Source: Streptomyces sp. NRRL F-5630
GTDB lineage: Bacteria; Actinomycetota; Actinomycetes; Streptomycetales; Streptomycetaceae
DNA: 64,000 nt
Reading direction: 5' to 3'
Assembly (NCBI RefSeq): GCF_000719475.1
Contig: NZ_JOGO01000050.1
Coordinates: 1 to 64,000 of the forward strand
This document shows positions 30,517-39,725 of the stretch, piece after piece. The notes under the pieces are model-generated. The model was not told the DNA's origin. It did not search any database and worked only from the letters and a program-made list of their open reading frames with translations. Within the stretch, counting starts at the first letter, position 1; each line of letters starts with the position of its first letter. The position numbers were made by a program, and so were the translations under genes.

Positions 30517-31737
30517 TCACGGCACGATGTTCAGGAGGCGGTTCGGGCTGCCGGAACCGGGGCTCGTGACGACGCCCGTCGCGGCGCCCGCGACGAGGGC
30601 CGAGGAGACCTGCGCCGGGGTCGCCGAGGTGTGGCCCGCGAGGTAGACGGCCGCCGCGCCCGTGACGTGCGGGGTGGCCATCGACGTGCCGTTGATGGTG
30701 TTGGTCGCGGTGTCGCCCGTGCCCCACGCCGAGGTGATCGAGGAACCGGGTGCGAACAGGTCCACGACCGAACCGTAGTTGGAGTAGCTGGCCTTCGCGT
30801 CCGTGCTCGTCGTGGCGCCGACGGTGATCGCCTCGCTGACGCGCGCCGGGGACTTGGTCGAGGCGTTCGTGGACTCGTTGCCCGCCGCGACCGCGTACGT
30901 GACGCCGGAGGCGATGGAGCGGCGCACGGCCGCGTCGATCGTCGAGTCGGCGCCGCCGCCGAGGCTCATGTTGGCGACGGCCGGCTTCACGGCGTTCGCC
31001 GTGACCCAGTCGATTCCGGCCACGACCTGCGCCGTCGTCCCGGAGCCCGCGTTGTTGAGCACGCGGACCCCGACGACCCTCGCCTTCTTCGCGACGCCGT
31101 AGGACGTCCCGGCGATCGTCGCGGCCACGTGCGTGCCGTGCCCGTTGCCGTCCTGCGCCGTGTTGTCCCTGTCGACGGCGTCGTAGCCGTACGAGGCCCG
31201 GCCGCCGAAGTCCTGGTGCGTGATCCGCACGCCGGTGTCGATGACGTACGCGGTCACCCCCTGCCCCGCCGAGTCCGGGTAGGTGTAAGCGCCGTTCAGC
31301 GGAAGGCTTTTCTGGTCGATGCGGTCCAGCCCCCAGGAGGGCGGGTTGGACTGCGTCGCCTCGGCCGTGAACACGCGGTCCTGCGCGACCTTCGCCACCG
31401 CCGGGTCGGCCGCGAGTCTCTTGGCGGCGCCCTCGTCGAGGCGCAGCGCGTAGCCGTTGAGCGCGGCCGAGTAGGTGCGGTCGATGGTGGCGCCGTACTT
31501 CTTCGCGAGCGCCTTGCCCTCCGCCGAAGCCGCTTTCGGGGCACCGGACTTGAGGGTCACGACGTAGCTGCCGGAGACGGTGCCGGCCACTCCGGCGTTC
31601 TCGATCACGCCTTCGGGCGCCGCCGAGGCGGGCAGCGCGACGACGGTGCTGAGCGCGAGCGCGGCGACCGCCGCCGCGCTCAGCCCGGCCAGGGTGCGGC
31701 GGGTGGTGCGGGGGCGGTGGTCTGTCTGAGGTGCCAT
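30517..31737 (-). CDS. Secreted subtilisin-like serine protease (S8)
   Basis: 406 aa from ATG 31737 with GAGGAG upstream. Signal peptide with paired arginines ([20 protein letters not shown], cleavage near ASA-A40). An inhibitor-I9-type propeptide runs to about 128 ([21 protein letters not shown]). The mature protease shows the triad D167 (VIDTGV), H200 (GNGHGTHVA) and S352 ([10 protein letters not shown]), with AAGNES as the oxyanion region. No C-terminal extension, so it is a compact extracellular protease like those of Streptomyces culture fluids. Transcribed alone. Confidence 0.95.
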   Translation of the reverse strand: MAPQTDHRPRTTRRTLAGLSAAAVAALALSTVVALPASAAPEGVIENAGVAGTVSGSYVVTLKSGAPKAASAEGKALAKKYGATIDRTYSAALNGYALRLDEGAAKRLAADPAVAKVAQDRVFTAEATQSNPPSWGLDRIDQKSLPLNGAYTYPDSAGQGVTAYVIDTGVRITHQDFGGRASYGYDAVDRDNTAQDGNGHGTHVAATIAGTSYGVAKKARVVGVRVLNNAGSGTTAQVVAGIDWVTANAVKPAVANMSLGGGADSTIDAAVRRSIASGVTYAVAAGNESTNASTKSPARVSEAITVGATTSTDAKASYSNYGSVVDLFAPGSSITSAWGTGDTATNTINGTSMATPHVTGAAAVYLAGHTSATPAQVSSALVAGAATGVVTSPGSGSPNRLLNIVP

Positions 31738-31829
31738 CTGAAGGGTTCTCCTCGTGGATGGTGGTGTGGGGGTACGGGCGCGAACGCGAGTCAGTCCCTG
31801 TTGTGCGCATGACAAACCAGCGTCCGGAT

Positions 31830-31854
31830 GGCCCGGCAGGTGTCGTGCCGGGCC
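31830..31854. promoter_or_regulatory. 9-bp inverted repeat in the protease upstream region
   Basis: GGCCCGGCA and TGCCGGGCC flank a 7-base spacer about 95 bases before the protease start. It could be an operator or a 5'-leader hairpin. The remaining part of the 333-base gap (31738-32070) shows no gene. Confidence 0.35.
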
Positions 31855-32070
31855 CCGCCGAACGGAATACTCCCCACCGTCACCACTTCCGCACAAGACC
31901 GTCCCGCCCCGCTTGGCCGGATGTCATGCGACAGCCATCGTGCGGCAACACAGCTTCACGGGCGGCCGGTTGAGAAATGCGGCCAGGTTCTCCGCGACTC
32001 GCCGATGAGTGGGGCGCCCGGCCGCGGTCATCCCTTCCGTACGGCACGCCGTCGCGAAAGGACGCACGTC

Positions 32071-32295
32071 ATGAGCACCGCATCCCTCCCGCCCGCCAAG
32101 GGGCCCGCCTCCTACTTCCCCTCGATCGAGCGCGCCTACGGCCGCCCCGTCGCCGAGTGGCTCGACCTCGTCCGCGCCTCGCCCCTCACCCGTCACGGCG
32201 AGCTCGTGACCTGGCTCAAGACCGCTCACGGGATGGGGCACGGCCACGCGAACGCGGTGGTGGCGTACGTGCGCCGGGAGAACGGGGCGGCGTGA
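32071..32295 (+). CDS. DUF4287 domain protein
   Basis: 74 aa from ATG 32071 with AAAGGA 8 bases upstream. Contains ASYFPSIERAYGRPVAEWLD and GELVTWLKTAHGMGHGHANA, the helical core of DUF4287, which recurs alone or beside DUF5655. Soluble and cytoplasmic; function unknown. The HGMGHGHANA segment resembles a nucleic-acid-binding helix-hairpin pattern in this family, but that is inference. Confidence 0.85.
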   Translation: MSTASLPPAKGPASYFPSIERAYGRPVAEWLDLVRASPLTRHGELVTWLKTAHGMGHGHANAVVAYVRRENGAA

Positions 32296-32407
32296 GGGCG
32301 GCCCGGTCGGCGGGGCCGTGTGCGGCGGGCGGGAGCGGCGTGCCGCGCCGCCGAGAGTGCCGAGGCGGCCACGAAGCGCTCACACGCCCGTGGCCGCTCC
32401 TTCACCG

Positions 32408-32420
32408 TTACCGCCGGTAA
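32408..32420. promoter_or_regulatory. Palindrome overlapping the ribosome-binding region
   Basis: TTACCG-C-CGGTAA, a perfect 6-1-6 inverted repeat, lies 5 bases before ATG 32426, where the ribosome-binding site would be. It could be an operator; the next gene has no ordinary Shine-Dalgarno. Confidence 0.35.
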
Positions 32421-32425
32421 ATTCC

Positions 32426-32809
32426 ATGTCACCCCTCTACTCTTACCGCGCTGACCTGCGTGAACGCGGGCCGCACGGCAGAGAGTGGGAGAGCGTGGAG
32501 CCGGGATACCTGACTGTGGACCACGGGGTGCGGACCAAGGCCGCCCCCGACGAGGCGGGCGCCGGACCCAACCGGCTCGCCGTCGCGGGGCTCGTCTTCG
32601 GCCTGCTCGGCCTGCTGCCCCTGCCCCTGCTCGGTTCCGTGCTCGCGCTGTCCTTCGGCGTCGCGGGCGGGCGCAAGGCGGACCGGGGCGAGGCCGGCGG
32701 GCGCGGGATGGCCACCGCGGCGATCGTGCTCGGCATCGTCGGCTGCGTGTGCGGGGTGCTCGGGATCGTCGTGGTTTTCGTCCAGTTCACCGGCCGCCGG
32801 GGCTTCTAG
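32426..32809 (+). CDS. DUF4190 family small membrane protein
   Basis: 127 aa from ATG 32426, which has no clear ribosome site. A polar N-terminus (about 48 residues) precedes paired membrane segments typical of DUF4190: NRLAVAGLVFGLLGLLPLPLL, then GSVLALSFGVAGGRKADRGE, and MATAAIVLGIVGCVCGVLGI. The conserved loop between spans (FGVAGGRKA) fits the family. Function unknown. Ends convergent with the next gene. Confidence 0.8.
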   Translation: MSPLYSYRADLRERGPHGREWESVEPGYLTVDHGVRTKAAPDEAGAGPNRLAVAGLVFGLLGLLPLPLLGSVLALSFGVAGGRKADRGEAGGRGMATAAIVLGIVGCVCGVLGIVVVFVQFTGRRGF

Positions 32810-32972
32810 ACCCTCACTTCCCGGGCCGTGACGGGCTGGCCACGCTCTTCGCGCACGGCCGGACAGACCGCCGGGCGGCCCGCCCCCGCCGCGCGCCGGG
32901 TCGGGGCCCGGCCGTCAGCCACGGTCCGGGACTGCCCGCCCCGAGACGGCCCCGTCCGGCGGAACAGGCCCC

Positions 32973-33015
32973 GGCCCCTCGGCTGCCGGGCCCGGCCCGG
33001 CGGCCGAGGGGGGCC
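32973..33015. terminator. Hairpin between convergent membrane-protein genes
   Basis: CCCCTCGGC (32975-32983) pairs with GCCGAGGGG (33003-33011) around a G/C-rich 19-base loop; the flanking GG/CC can extend the stem with a 2-base bulge. Confidence 0.5.
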
Positions 33016-33025
33016 TCGTCCCTCG

Positions 33026-33634
33026 CTACGCGCTCAGCGACCGCGCGTAGTGCACCTGTTGCATGACCTGGTGGAAGCTCCACGGCCCGAGCGCCGGGAC
33101 CATCGTGGAGTGGTGGCGGCCCGCGCTCGTCACCGTCACCTGGATGAAGCCGCTCGTCTTCCGCTCCTTCATGAGCAGGAAGAGGAGGCCGAGGCCGCAC
33201 AGCAGGATGCCGAGGATGATGGCGAGGACGATGCCGGTCTGGCTGATCTTCTCCTCGGTGTGGGACAGGTCGCTCGCGTTCCACACCGAGCCCTTGAGCG
33301 GCATCGTCCCCGCGGGTGTGGTGATCTCCGTCTGCGTCACGATGATGTCGCCGATCGCGAGCAGCGGCGCGGGCCCGCCGTGGTGCGGGGCACCCGGACC
33401 GGGCGGCGCGAAGCCGTATCCGGCGGGCCGCTGCTGCGGGAAGCCGTATCCGCCCGGGGGCTGCTGCGGGTAGCCGTACCCGGGAGGCTGTCCCGGAGCG
33501 CCGTACGCGGGCGGCGGGCCCGCCTGCGGACCGTCCGGCCCCGGCGCCCGGCCCTGCGGCGGCACTCCCTGCGGGGCCGCCGGCCCCTTCGCGAACGGAT
33601 CGCTCCTGTCGGGACCGGGCGGCGGTGTGGTCAT
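33026..33634 (-). CDS. Pro/Gly/Tyr-rich single-span membrane protein
   Basis: 202 aa. The first ~90 residues are Pro/Gly/Gln/Tyr-rich with YGYPQQPPG-type repeats; then a folded segment (LLAIGDIIVTQTEITTPAGT, then GSVWNASDLSHTEEKIS), one strong membrane span (TGIVLAIILGILLCGLGLLFLL) and a short outer or inner tail (FIQVTVTSAGRHHSTMVPAL). The middle segment looks like a small globular domain conserved in Streptomyces. Function unknown. It lies downstream of sdhB but beyond a strong terminator, so it is probably a separate unit. Confidence 0.8.
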   Translation of the reverse strand: MTTPPPGPDRSDPFAKGPAAPQGVPPQGRAPGPDGPQAGPPPAYGAPGQPPGYGYPQQPPGGYGFPQQRPAGYGFAPPGPGAPHHGGPAPLLAIGDIIVTQTEITTPAGTMPLKGSVWNASDLSHTEEKISQTGIVLAIILGILLCGLGLLFLLMKERKTSGFIQVTVTSAGRHHSTMVPALGPWSFHQVMQQVHYARSLSA

Positions 33635-33691
33635 CGGTGGTGTCCCCCATGGGCGTGTGCGGCTGAGTCGGAGACGAGCATCGTGACATAC

Positions 33692-33730
33692 GAGGAGGCC
33701 GCCACCCCCGTGAGGGGTGGCGGCCTCCTC
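33692..33730 (-). terminator. Terminator of the sdhCDAB operon
   Basis: Perfect 17-bp stem (GAGGAGGCCGCCACCCC arm) with a 5-base loop, 45 bases past the sdhB stop on the minus strand. Confidence 0.88.
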
Positions 33731-33774
33731 GTGCGCGGGAGCCCCGTGACGCGTCCCGGGGGCCCGTCAGGACT

Positions 33775-34536
33775 TCAGTAGCGGCGCGTGATCAGCGCCC
33801 GCTTGACCTCCTGGATCGCCTTCGTCACCTCGATGCCGCGCGGGCAGGCGTCGGTGCAGTTGAAGGTGGTGCGGCAACGCCACACGCCGTCACGGTCGTT
33901 GAGGATCTCGAGCCGCTGGCTGCCCGCCTCGTCGCGCGAGTCGAAGATGAAGCGGTGCGCGTTGACGATCGCGGCCGGGCCGAAGTACTGGCCGTCGTTC
34001 CAGAACACCGGGCACGAGGACGTGCACGCGGCGCACAGGATGCACTTGGTGGTGTCGTCGAAGCGCTCGCGGTCCTCGGCGCTCTGGAGCCGCTCGCGGG
34101 TCGGCTCGTTGCCCGTCGTGACGAGGAACGGCATGACGTCGCGGTACGCCTGGAAGAACGGCTCCATGTCCACCACGAGGTCCTTGAGGACCGTGAGGCC
34201 CTTGATGGGCTCGACCGTGATGGGCTTGGCGGGGTTCAGGTCCTTGATGAGCGTCTTGCACGCGAGGCGGTTCTTGCCGTTGATCCGCATCGCGTCCGAG
34301 CCGCAGATCCCGTGCGCGCAGGAACGGCGGAACGTCAGGGTGCCGTCCTGCTCCCACTTGATCTTGTGGAGGGCGTCGAGGACGCGCTCCTTGGGGTCCA
34401 TCAGGAGCTGGAAGTCCTGCCAGGCGACGTCGGCGGAGACCTCCGGGTTGAACCGGCGGACGCGCACGGTGACCGTGATGAGGTGGTCCGAGGCGGACCC
34501 GGCCTCCTCCACCTTGTCCATGATCGCGGTAGTCAT
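33775..34536 (-). CDS. sdhB: Succinate dehydrogenase iron-sulfur subunit
   Basis: 253 aa. Passes electrons from SdhA to the membrane quinone site. Cysteines for the 2Fe-2S cluster lie in FRRSCAHGICGSDAM and the later RLACKTL. The other clusters use CILCAACTSSCPVFW and the CRTTFNCTDACPRG block. The start shares one base with the sdhA stop (TGATG), showing translational coupling. Last gene of sdhCDAB, followed by a 17-bp-stem terminator. Confidence 0.97.
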   Translation of the reverse strand: MTTAIMDKVEEAGSASDHLITVTVRVRRFNPEVSADVAWQDFQLLMDPKERVLDALHKIKWEQDGTLTFRRSCAHGICGSDAMRINGKNRLACKTLIKDLNPAKPITVEPIKGLTVLKDLVVDMEPFFQAYRDVMPFLVTTGNEPTRERLQSAEDRERFDDTTKCILCAACTSSCPVFWNDGQYFGPAAIVNAHRFIFDSRDEAGSQRLEILNDRDGVWRCRTTFNCTDACPRGIEVTKAIQEVKRALITRRY

Positions 34537-36296
34537 CAGTACTTACGCTCCATCGGCTGGTAGCGGGTCTGCACGACCGGCTTGTAGTCGAGGCGGATCG
34601 CCTCGGTGCCGTCCGCCGAGACCTCGCGGTACGCCATCGTGTGACGCATGAAGTTGACGTCGTCGCGGGTCGGGAAGTCCTCGCGGTAGTGACCGCCGCG
34701 CGACTCCTTGCGGGCGAGCGCGGAGGTCGCCATGACCTCGGCGAGGTCGAGCAGGTTGCCCAGCTCGATCGCTTCGAGGAGGTCGGTGTTGAAGCGGCGG
34801 CCCTTGTCCTGGATCGCCACGTTCTTGTACCGGGCGCGCAGTTCGGCGATCTTCTCGACCGCCGTCTTGATCGTCTGCTCGGTGCGGAACACCATCACGT
34901 TGGCGTCCATGCACTCCTGGAGCTCGGTGCGCAGCACCGCGACCTTCTCGGTGCCCGTCGAGTTCCGCAGCCGCTCGACCTGCGCGACGACCTGCGCCTC
35001 CGGGTCCTCCGGAAGCGGCACGAAGTCGTTGGCGTGCGCGTACTCGGCCGCGGCGATGCCCGCGCGACGCCCGAAGACGTTGATGTCGAGCAGCGAGTTG
35101 GTGCCGAGCCGGTTGGCGCCGTGCACGGAGACGCAGGCGACCTCGCCGGCCGCGTACAGGCCGGGCACGACCGTCGTGTTGTCGGCGAGTACCTCGCCCT
35201 CCACGTTGGTCGGGATACCGCCCATCGCGTAGTGCGCGGTCGGCTGGATCGGGATGGGGTCCGTGTACGGCTCGATGCCGAGGTACGTACGGGCGAACTC
35301 GGTGATGTCCGGGAGCTTCGCGTCGAGCTGCTCGGGCGGCAGGTGCGTCAGGTCCAGGTACACGTGGTCGCCCTCGGGACCGCAGCCCCGGCCCTCGCGG
35401 ATCTCGGTGTAGATCGAGCGCGAGACGACGTCGCGCGAGGCGAGGTCCTTCATGACGGGCGCGTACTTCTCCATGAAGCGCTCGCCGTCCTTGTTGCGCA
35501 GGATGCCGCCCTCGCCGCGCGCGCCCTCGGTGAGCAGGATGCCCATGCGCCAGATGCCCGTCGGGTGGAACTGGAAGAACTCCATGTCCTCCAGCGGCAG
35601 CCCGCGCCGCCACACGGCGGCCTGCCCGTCACCGGTCAGGGTGTGCGCGTTGGACGTCACCTTGAAGAACTTGCCGGTCCCGCCCGAGGCGTAGATGACC
35701 GACTTCGCCTGGAAGACGTGGATCTCGCCGGTCGCCAGCTCGTACGCCACGACACCGGCCGAGCGCTTGACGCCGTCGACCTCGGTGAGGAGCTGGTCGA
35801 GCACGTAGAACTCGTTGAAGAACTCCACGCCCTCCTTGACGCAGTTCTGGTACAGCGTCTGGAGGATCATGTGACCGGTGCGGTCCGCCGCATAGCACGA
35901 GCGGCGCACGGGCGCCTCGCCGTGGTTGCGGGTGTGCCCGCCGAAGCGGCGCTGGTCGATCGTGCCGTCCGGGGTGCGGTTGAACGGCAGGCCCATCTTC
36001 TCCAGGTCGAGGACCGAGTCGATGGCCTCCTTCGCGAGGATCTCGGCGGCGTCCTGGTCGACCAGGTAGTCACCGCCCTTGATCGTGTCGAAGGTGTGCC
36101 ACTCCCAGTTGTCCTCCTCGACGTTGGCGAGGGCCGCGGCCATGCCGCCCTGCGCCGCGCCGGTGTGGGAGCGGGTGGGGTAGAGCTTGGTCAGCACGGC
36201 GGTACGGCTGCGCTTGGTCGCCTCGATGGCGGCGCGCATGCCCGCGCCACCGGCGCCGACGATGACGGTGTCGTACTTGTGGATCTTCAGCTTCAT
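34536..36296 (-). CDS. sdhA: Succinate dehydrogenase flavoprotein subunit
   Basis: 586 aa. Oxidises succinate to fumarate on the cytoplasmic face. Dinucleotide-binding [10 protein letters not shown] at 14-23; the His covalently attached to FAD is expected at H44 ([15 protein letters not shown]). Substrate-site segments include [13 protein letters not shown] and [19 protein letters not shown]. Ends with the expected MERKY-type tail. Nineteen bases separate it from sdhD and one base overlaps sdhB. Confidence 0.98.
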   Translation of the reverse strand: MKLKIHKYDTVIVGAGGAGMRAAIEATKRSRTAVLTKLYPTRSHTGAAQGGMAAALANVEEDNWEWHTFDTIKGGDYLVDQDAAEILAKEAIDSVLDLEKMGLPFNRTPDGTIDQRRFGGHTRNHGEAPVRRSCYAADRTGHMILQTLYQNCVKEGVEFFNEFYVLDQLLTEVDGVKRSAGVVAYELATGEIHVFQAKSVIYASGGTGKFFKVTSNAHTLTGDGQAAVWRRGLPLEDMEFFQFHPTGIWRMGILLTEGARGEGGILRNKDGERFMEKYAPVMKDLASRDVVSRSIYTEIREGRGCGPEGDHVYLDLTHLPPEQLDAKLPDITEFARTYLGIEPYTDPIPIQPTAHYAMGGIPTNVEGEVLADNTTVVPGLYAAGEVACVSVHGANRLGTNSLLDINVFGRRAGIAAAEYAHANDFVPLPEDPEAQVVAQVERLRNSTGTEKVAVLRTELQECMDANVMVFRTEQTIKTAVEKIAELRARYKNVAIQDKGRRFNTDLLEAIELGNLLDLAEVMATSALARKESRGGHYREDFPTRDDVNFMRHTMAYREVSADGTEAIRLDYKPVVQTRYQPMERKY

Positions 36297-36315
36297 GATT
36301 CTCGTGGCCCCGGCT

Positions 36316-36792
36316 CTAACGGATGTTCGGGTCGAAGGTGAAGATCACCAGCGTGCCCAGCAGGACGGTGAAGAGGGTCGCCGCCCACAGCAGGCCCTTG
36401 AGCCACATGCGGGTCGCGGGGCGCTCGGCGTAGTCGTTGATGACCGTGCGCAGGCCGTTGGCGCCGTGCAGCATCGCGAGCCACAGCATCAGCAGGTCCC
36501 AGCCCTGCCAGAACGGGGAGGCCCAGCGGCCCGCGACGAACGCGAAGCCGATCTTCTGCACCCCGCCGTCCAGGAAGAGCTGGATGAGCAGGTGCCCGAG
36601 GACGAGGACGACCAGGACGACGCCCGACAGGCGCATGAACAGCCAGGCGGCGAGTTCGAAGTTGCGCTGCGGGTTCTTCTTCGTCTTCTTGGTGCGCTGC
36701 CGGGGCGGCTCGATGACCGGCGCCGGATTGTCGACGTCGTAGAGCGAGGCGCCCTCGACGGGGCCGATCGCGGAGGAGGTCTCGGTGGACAT
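36316..36792 (-). CDS. sdhD: Succinate dehydrogenase membrane anchor subunit
   Basis: 158 aa. A Pro/Lys-rich N-terminal extension (to ~40), then three membrane helices: [40 protein letters not shown] and [20 protein letters not shown]. The His in [11 protein letters not shown] is the likely axial haem ligand. Four bases separate it from sdhC. With SdhC it anchors the complex and forms the quinone site. Confidence 0.94.
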   Translation of the reverse strand: MSTETSSAIGPVEGASLYDVDNPAPVIEPPRQRTKKTKKNPQRNFELAAWLFMRLSGVVLVVLVLGHLLIQLFLDGGVQKIGFAFVAGRWASPFWQGWDLLMLWLAMLHGANGLRTVINDYAERPATRMWLKGLLWAATLFTVLLGTLVIFTFDPNIR

Positions 36793-36796
36793 CGCG

Positions 36797-37177
36797 TCAG
36801 CTCCCGAACAGTTGACGTGCGGCGTGGCCGAGGACGGAGTAGAGCGAGCCGAGCATCAGCACGACCCACACCACGAGGACCGTCCACAGCATCTTCTTCT
36901 GGTGGCGGGGGCCCTGCGACCAGAAGTCGACGGCGATGATGCGCAGGCCGTTGAGCGCGTGGAAGAGGATCGCGGCGACGAGGCCGTACTCCAGCAGCGC
37001 GACGACCGGATTCTTGTAAGTGGCAACGACGTCGTCGTACGCCTCGGGGGAGACACGCACGAGCGCGGTGTCCAGGACGTGTACGAACAGGAAGAAGAAA
37101 ATGAGGACGCCGGTGACTCGATGAGCCACCCAGGACCACATTCCTTCCCGGCCGCGGTACAGCGTTCCAGCCGGCAC
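36797..37177 (-). CDS. sdhC: Succinate dehydrogenase cytochrome b556 subunit
   Basis: 126 aa from GTG 37177 with GGAGGG 8 bases upstream. It begins with PAGTLYRGREGMWSWVAHRV as in other Streptomyces. Three membrane helices: VLIFFFLFVHVLDTALV, LLEYGLVAAILFHALNGLRI and LWTVLVVWVVLMLGSLYSVL. The haem-ligand His candidate is in ILFHALNGLR. First gene of sdhCDAB; its promoter must lie in the 522-base gap to the right. Confidence 0.95.
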   Translation of the reverse strand: MPAGTLYRGREGMWSWVAHRVTGVLIFFFLFVHVLDTALVRVSPEAYDDVVATYKNPVVALLEYGLVAAILFHALNGLRIIAVDFWSQGPRHQKKMLWTVLVVWVVLMLGSLYSVLGHAARQLFGS

Positions 37178-37699
37178 GGAAGAACCCTCCGGGGAAAGGA
37201 TTGGGAGCCTGCCGCGATCCATTCCTGTCGACGGTCGGCCCGGCCGGGTACGGTCCACCGGCCCCGGCCATCGTAGTCACGGGCCGGGGCACGCCCCGCA
37301 CGGGGGCATCCGGTGTGATCAAACTGGCACGTACGGGTGAAGGAGTCGGCCGAATGGGTGGGTTCGGCCCCCCCATCAGGCGTCCGGTCAGGGCGGATGC
37401 CTGCCGTTATGCCCGCCGGCCGCCGCTCCGTGACGGCGCTTCGGCTCGCCCCAGGCGGCTGTGCGCGCGCTGTGCCTCGCGTGTCGGACACGGCCGTACG
37501 GGGCAGACGCCGCCCGGAGCGGCGGGCCCGGGGGCCGCGCGCGGCCCCCCGCCGCCACCGGGAAGTCATCCGAACGAGGGGCCGGGCGCCCGGAGTGACA
37601 CCACGTCCGCCGTCGCGGGAAGGAGTCCCGTACGGCGGCGCGAGCACCCTGCGGCCCGCACCGCGCAGCCCCCGCACCCGAGCGACGAGGACGTGACCT
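37178..37699. other. 522-bp divergent promoter region of sdhCDAB and the hexosaminidase gene
   Basis: No credible gene. It must hold both promoters. A possible -10 (TACGAT on the minus strand, 37270-37275) lies 93 bases from sdhC. No Rex-type TTGTGAA...TTCACAA operator was recognised. Confidence 0.45.
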
Positions 37700-39346
37700 G
37701 TGCCCGAGCACCGCCGTCAAGGCTTCCCCGACACGGGCGGACGGCGTCGCCGCGCCGCGTGGGCCTCGATCGCGGCCCTCGTCGTCGCCGCGGCCGTCGC
37801 GCTCGGCCTCACGGTGTGGCCCGGAGGCGACCACGGCAAGGACAAGGGCGGCTCGGGCGCGGTGAGCGGCGGCGACGCGCTCACCGTCTCCCCGACCCCC
37901 GCCGCCTCGTACCCCGTCTCGAAGCCCCCGCGCACGATCCCCTCCGTGCGCGCCTTCGACGCCGCGCGCGGCCCCGGCTGGAAGCCCGCGAAGTCCGGGC
38001 GGGTCCTCGCCGGTGACGACGCGCTGGCGGACGAGGCGAAGCTCCTCGCGGGCGAACTCGGCATGACGTACGGCGGCGCCGCGGACCCGAAGCGCGGGGA
38101 CGTGTGGCTCGGGCTCGACGAGAACGCGAAGGACGACGGCGACGAGGCGTACACCCTGCGCGTCGCCGCCGGTCAGGCGCGCATCACCTCGGCGGGGCAG
38201 GACGGGGTGTGGTGGGGCACCCGTACGCTCAAGCAGGCCGTGCGCGCGGACGGCAAGGCGCCCGAGGGCACCGTGCGCGACCGGCCCGCGAAGCCGCAGC
38301 GCGGGCTCATGCTCGACATCGCCCGCAAGTGGTACGACGAGGCGTGGATCAAGGCGCGGATCGCGGAGATCGCCGACCTCAAGTACAACCAGTTCGGCCT
38401 GCACTTCTCCGACGACCAGGCGTTCCGCGTCGAGTCCTCCTCGCACCCCGAGATCGTCTCGGCGCGGCACCTGACGAAGGCGCAGGTCCGCTCGATCGTC
38501 GCGTACGCGGCGGCCCGGCACGTCACCGTCGTCCCCGAGATCGACTCGCCCGGACACCTCGGCACCCTCATCAAGGCGCACCCGAAGCTCCAGTTGCGGG
38601 ACGCGGCGGGCAAGCCCGTCGAGGGCGCCGTCGACATCGGCAACCCCGGCTCGGCCCGCCTCGTCGACGACCTCCTCAAGGAGTACGCGAGCCTCTTCCC
38701 CGGCCGGTGGTGGCACCTCGGCGCCGACGAGTACCAGGCCCTCGTCCGCTCCGACCCGGAAGCGTCCTTCCCGGAGCTGGCCGCGCTCGCCCGCAAGAGG
38801 TACGGGGCGGACGGCCGGGTCCAGGACCTCGCGCAGGCGTGGCTCAACGACCGGGCGAAGACGGTGCGGGACGCGCGCGAGGGACGCGTCCCGCAGGCGT
38901 GGAACGACGGCTTCTTCGCGCAGGGCCAGGTCGTGGCCGACCGCAGGATCGAGGTCGTCTACTGGACGGGCAAGGAACTCGGCGCCCGCCCGCCCTCCGC
39001 GTACCTCGCCGAGGGCCGCCAGGTCCTCAACTACAACGACGAGTTCCTCTACTACGTCCTCGGCCAGCCCAACACCTTCACCTACCCGACAGGGCAGCGC
39101 ATCTACGAGTCCTGGACCCCGCGCGTGCTGCGCGGCACGAGCGCCGTGCCCGCGCGCTACGACCACCTCATCGAGGGCGGCGGCTTCGCGGTCTGGGGCG
39201 ACTTCCCGAACGCCCAGACGCCGGAGCAGGTCGTGGCGGGCATCCGGATGCCGCTCCGCGCCCTGGCCGAGAAGCTGTGGCCGCAGGCGGCGGAACCGGC
39301 ACGGAGCTGGGCCGATTTCCAGGCGGTGTCACGGGCGATCGGCTAG
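37700..39346 (+). CDS. GH20 beta-N-acetylhexosaminidase, membrane-anchored or secreted
   Basis: 548 aa from GTG 37700. The N-terminus has an Arg cluster and one hydrophobic segment (AAWASIAALVVAAAVALGLT), a signal anchor or uncleaved signal. A GH20b-like small domain (about 85-190) precedes the catalytic barrel, which starts RGLMLDIARKWYDEAWIKAR. The catalytic Asp-Glu pair is D343-E344 in HLGADEYQ; substrate-site segments HFSDDQAFRVE and WNDGFF are present. It should release terminal GlcNAc or GalNAc from chitin, wall or other glycans outside the cell. Confidence 0.92.
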   Translation: MPEHRRQGFPDTGGRRRRAAWASIAALVVAAAVALGLTVWPGGDHGKDKGGSGAVSGGDALTVSPTPAASYPVSKPPRTIPSVRAFDAARGPGWKPAKSGRVLAGDDALADEAKLLAGELGMTYGGAADPKRGDVWLGLDENAKDDGDEAYTLRVAAGQARITSAGQDGVWWGTRTLKQAVRADGKAPEGTVRDRPAKPQRGLMLDIARKWYDEAWIKARIAEIADLKYNQFGLHFSDDQAFRVESSSHPEIVSARHLTKAQVRSIVAYAAARHVTVVPEIDSPGHLGTLIKAHPKLQLRDAAGKPVEGAVDIGNPGSARLVDDLLKEYASLFPGRWWHLGADEYQALVRSDPEASFPELAALARKRYGADGRVQDLAQAWLNDRAKTVRDAREGRVPQAWNDGFFAQGQVVADRRIEVVYWTGKELGARPPSAYLAEGRQVLNYNDEFLYYVLGQPNTFTYPTGQRIYESWTPRVLRGTSAVPARYDHLIEGGGFAVWGDFPNAQTPEQVVAGIRMPLRALAEKLWPQAAEPARSWADFQAVSRAIG

Positions 39347-39457
39347 CCGGAACGCCGATGAGCGGTCTCCGGTGGCCGCTCCCCGGCCCGCGCGGCGGGT
39401 CGCGCACGCCGTGAACGCCCGTGTCCTGCCCGCTCGCGGCGGACGCGGGAAGGCGAA

Positions 39458-39495
39458 CGGCCGGGTCGCCACCCCCCACAGGAGAGACCCGGCCG
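39458..39495 (+). terminator. Hairpin after the hexosaminidase gene
   Basis: Perfect 10-bp stem CGGCCGGGTC/GACCCGGCCG with an 18-base loop. The rest of the 379-base gap to 39725 has no gene; TAGCGT at 39657-39662 is a possible -10 for the sigma gene. Confidence 0.6.
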
Positions 39496-39725
39496 TCGCA
39501 CGGCACGGACCGCTTGAGGGCCCGTACTTCCTACAGCGCCATGGTCTCCCGAGACGTCACACCCGGACGGTCACGTGTCGGTAACGCTTCGTGGTGCGCG
39601 GGGCGGGGGCGAAGGTCCGGCTCGGCCTGAAAGGGTGGAGTACTGGCCAACTGACCGGTAGCGTGCTGATTCGCGCCGGACCGGACACGGGCCCGGTGGG
39701 GACGCGACTGGGGGCAGGCTGAGGG

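Noticed and set aside
34641..36341. 566-codon open frame on the plus strand opposite sdhA
   Set aside because: Antisense frame produced by G/C at third positions; the sdhA protein on the other strand is complete and conserved.
37178..37699. Rex operator upstream of sdhC
   Set aside because: No TTGTGAA/TTCACAA-type palindrome found; only a weak -10 candidate.
39347..39725. tRNA or small RNA gene in the gap after the hexosaminidase
   Set aside because: The only clear structure is a 10-bp terminator hairpin; no cloverleaf could be drawn.
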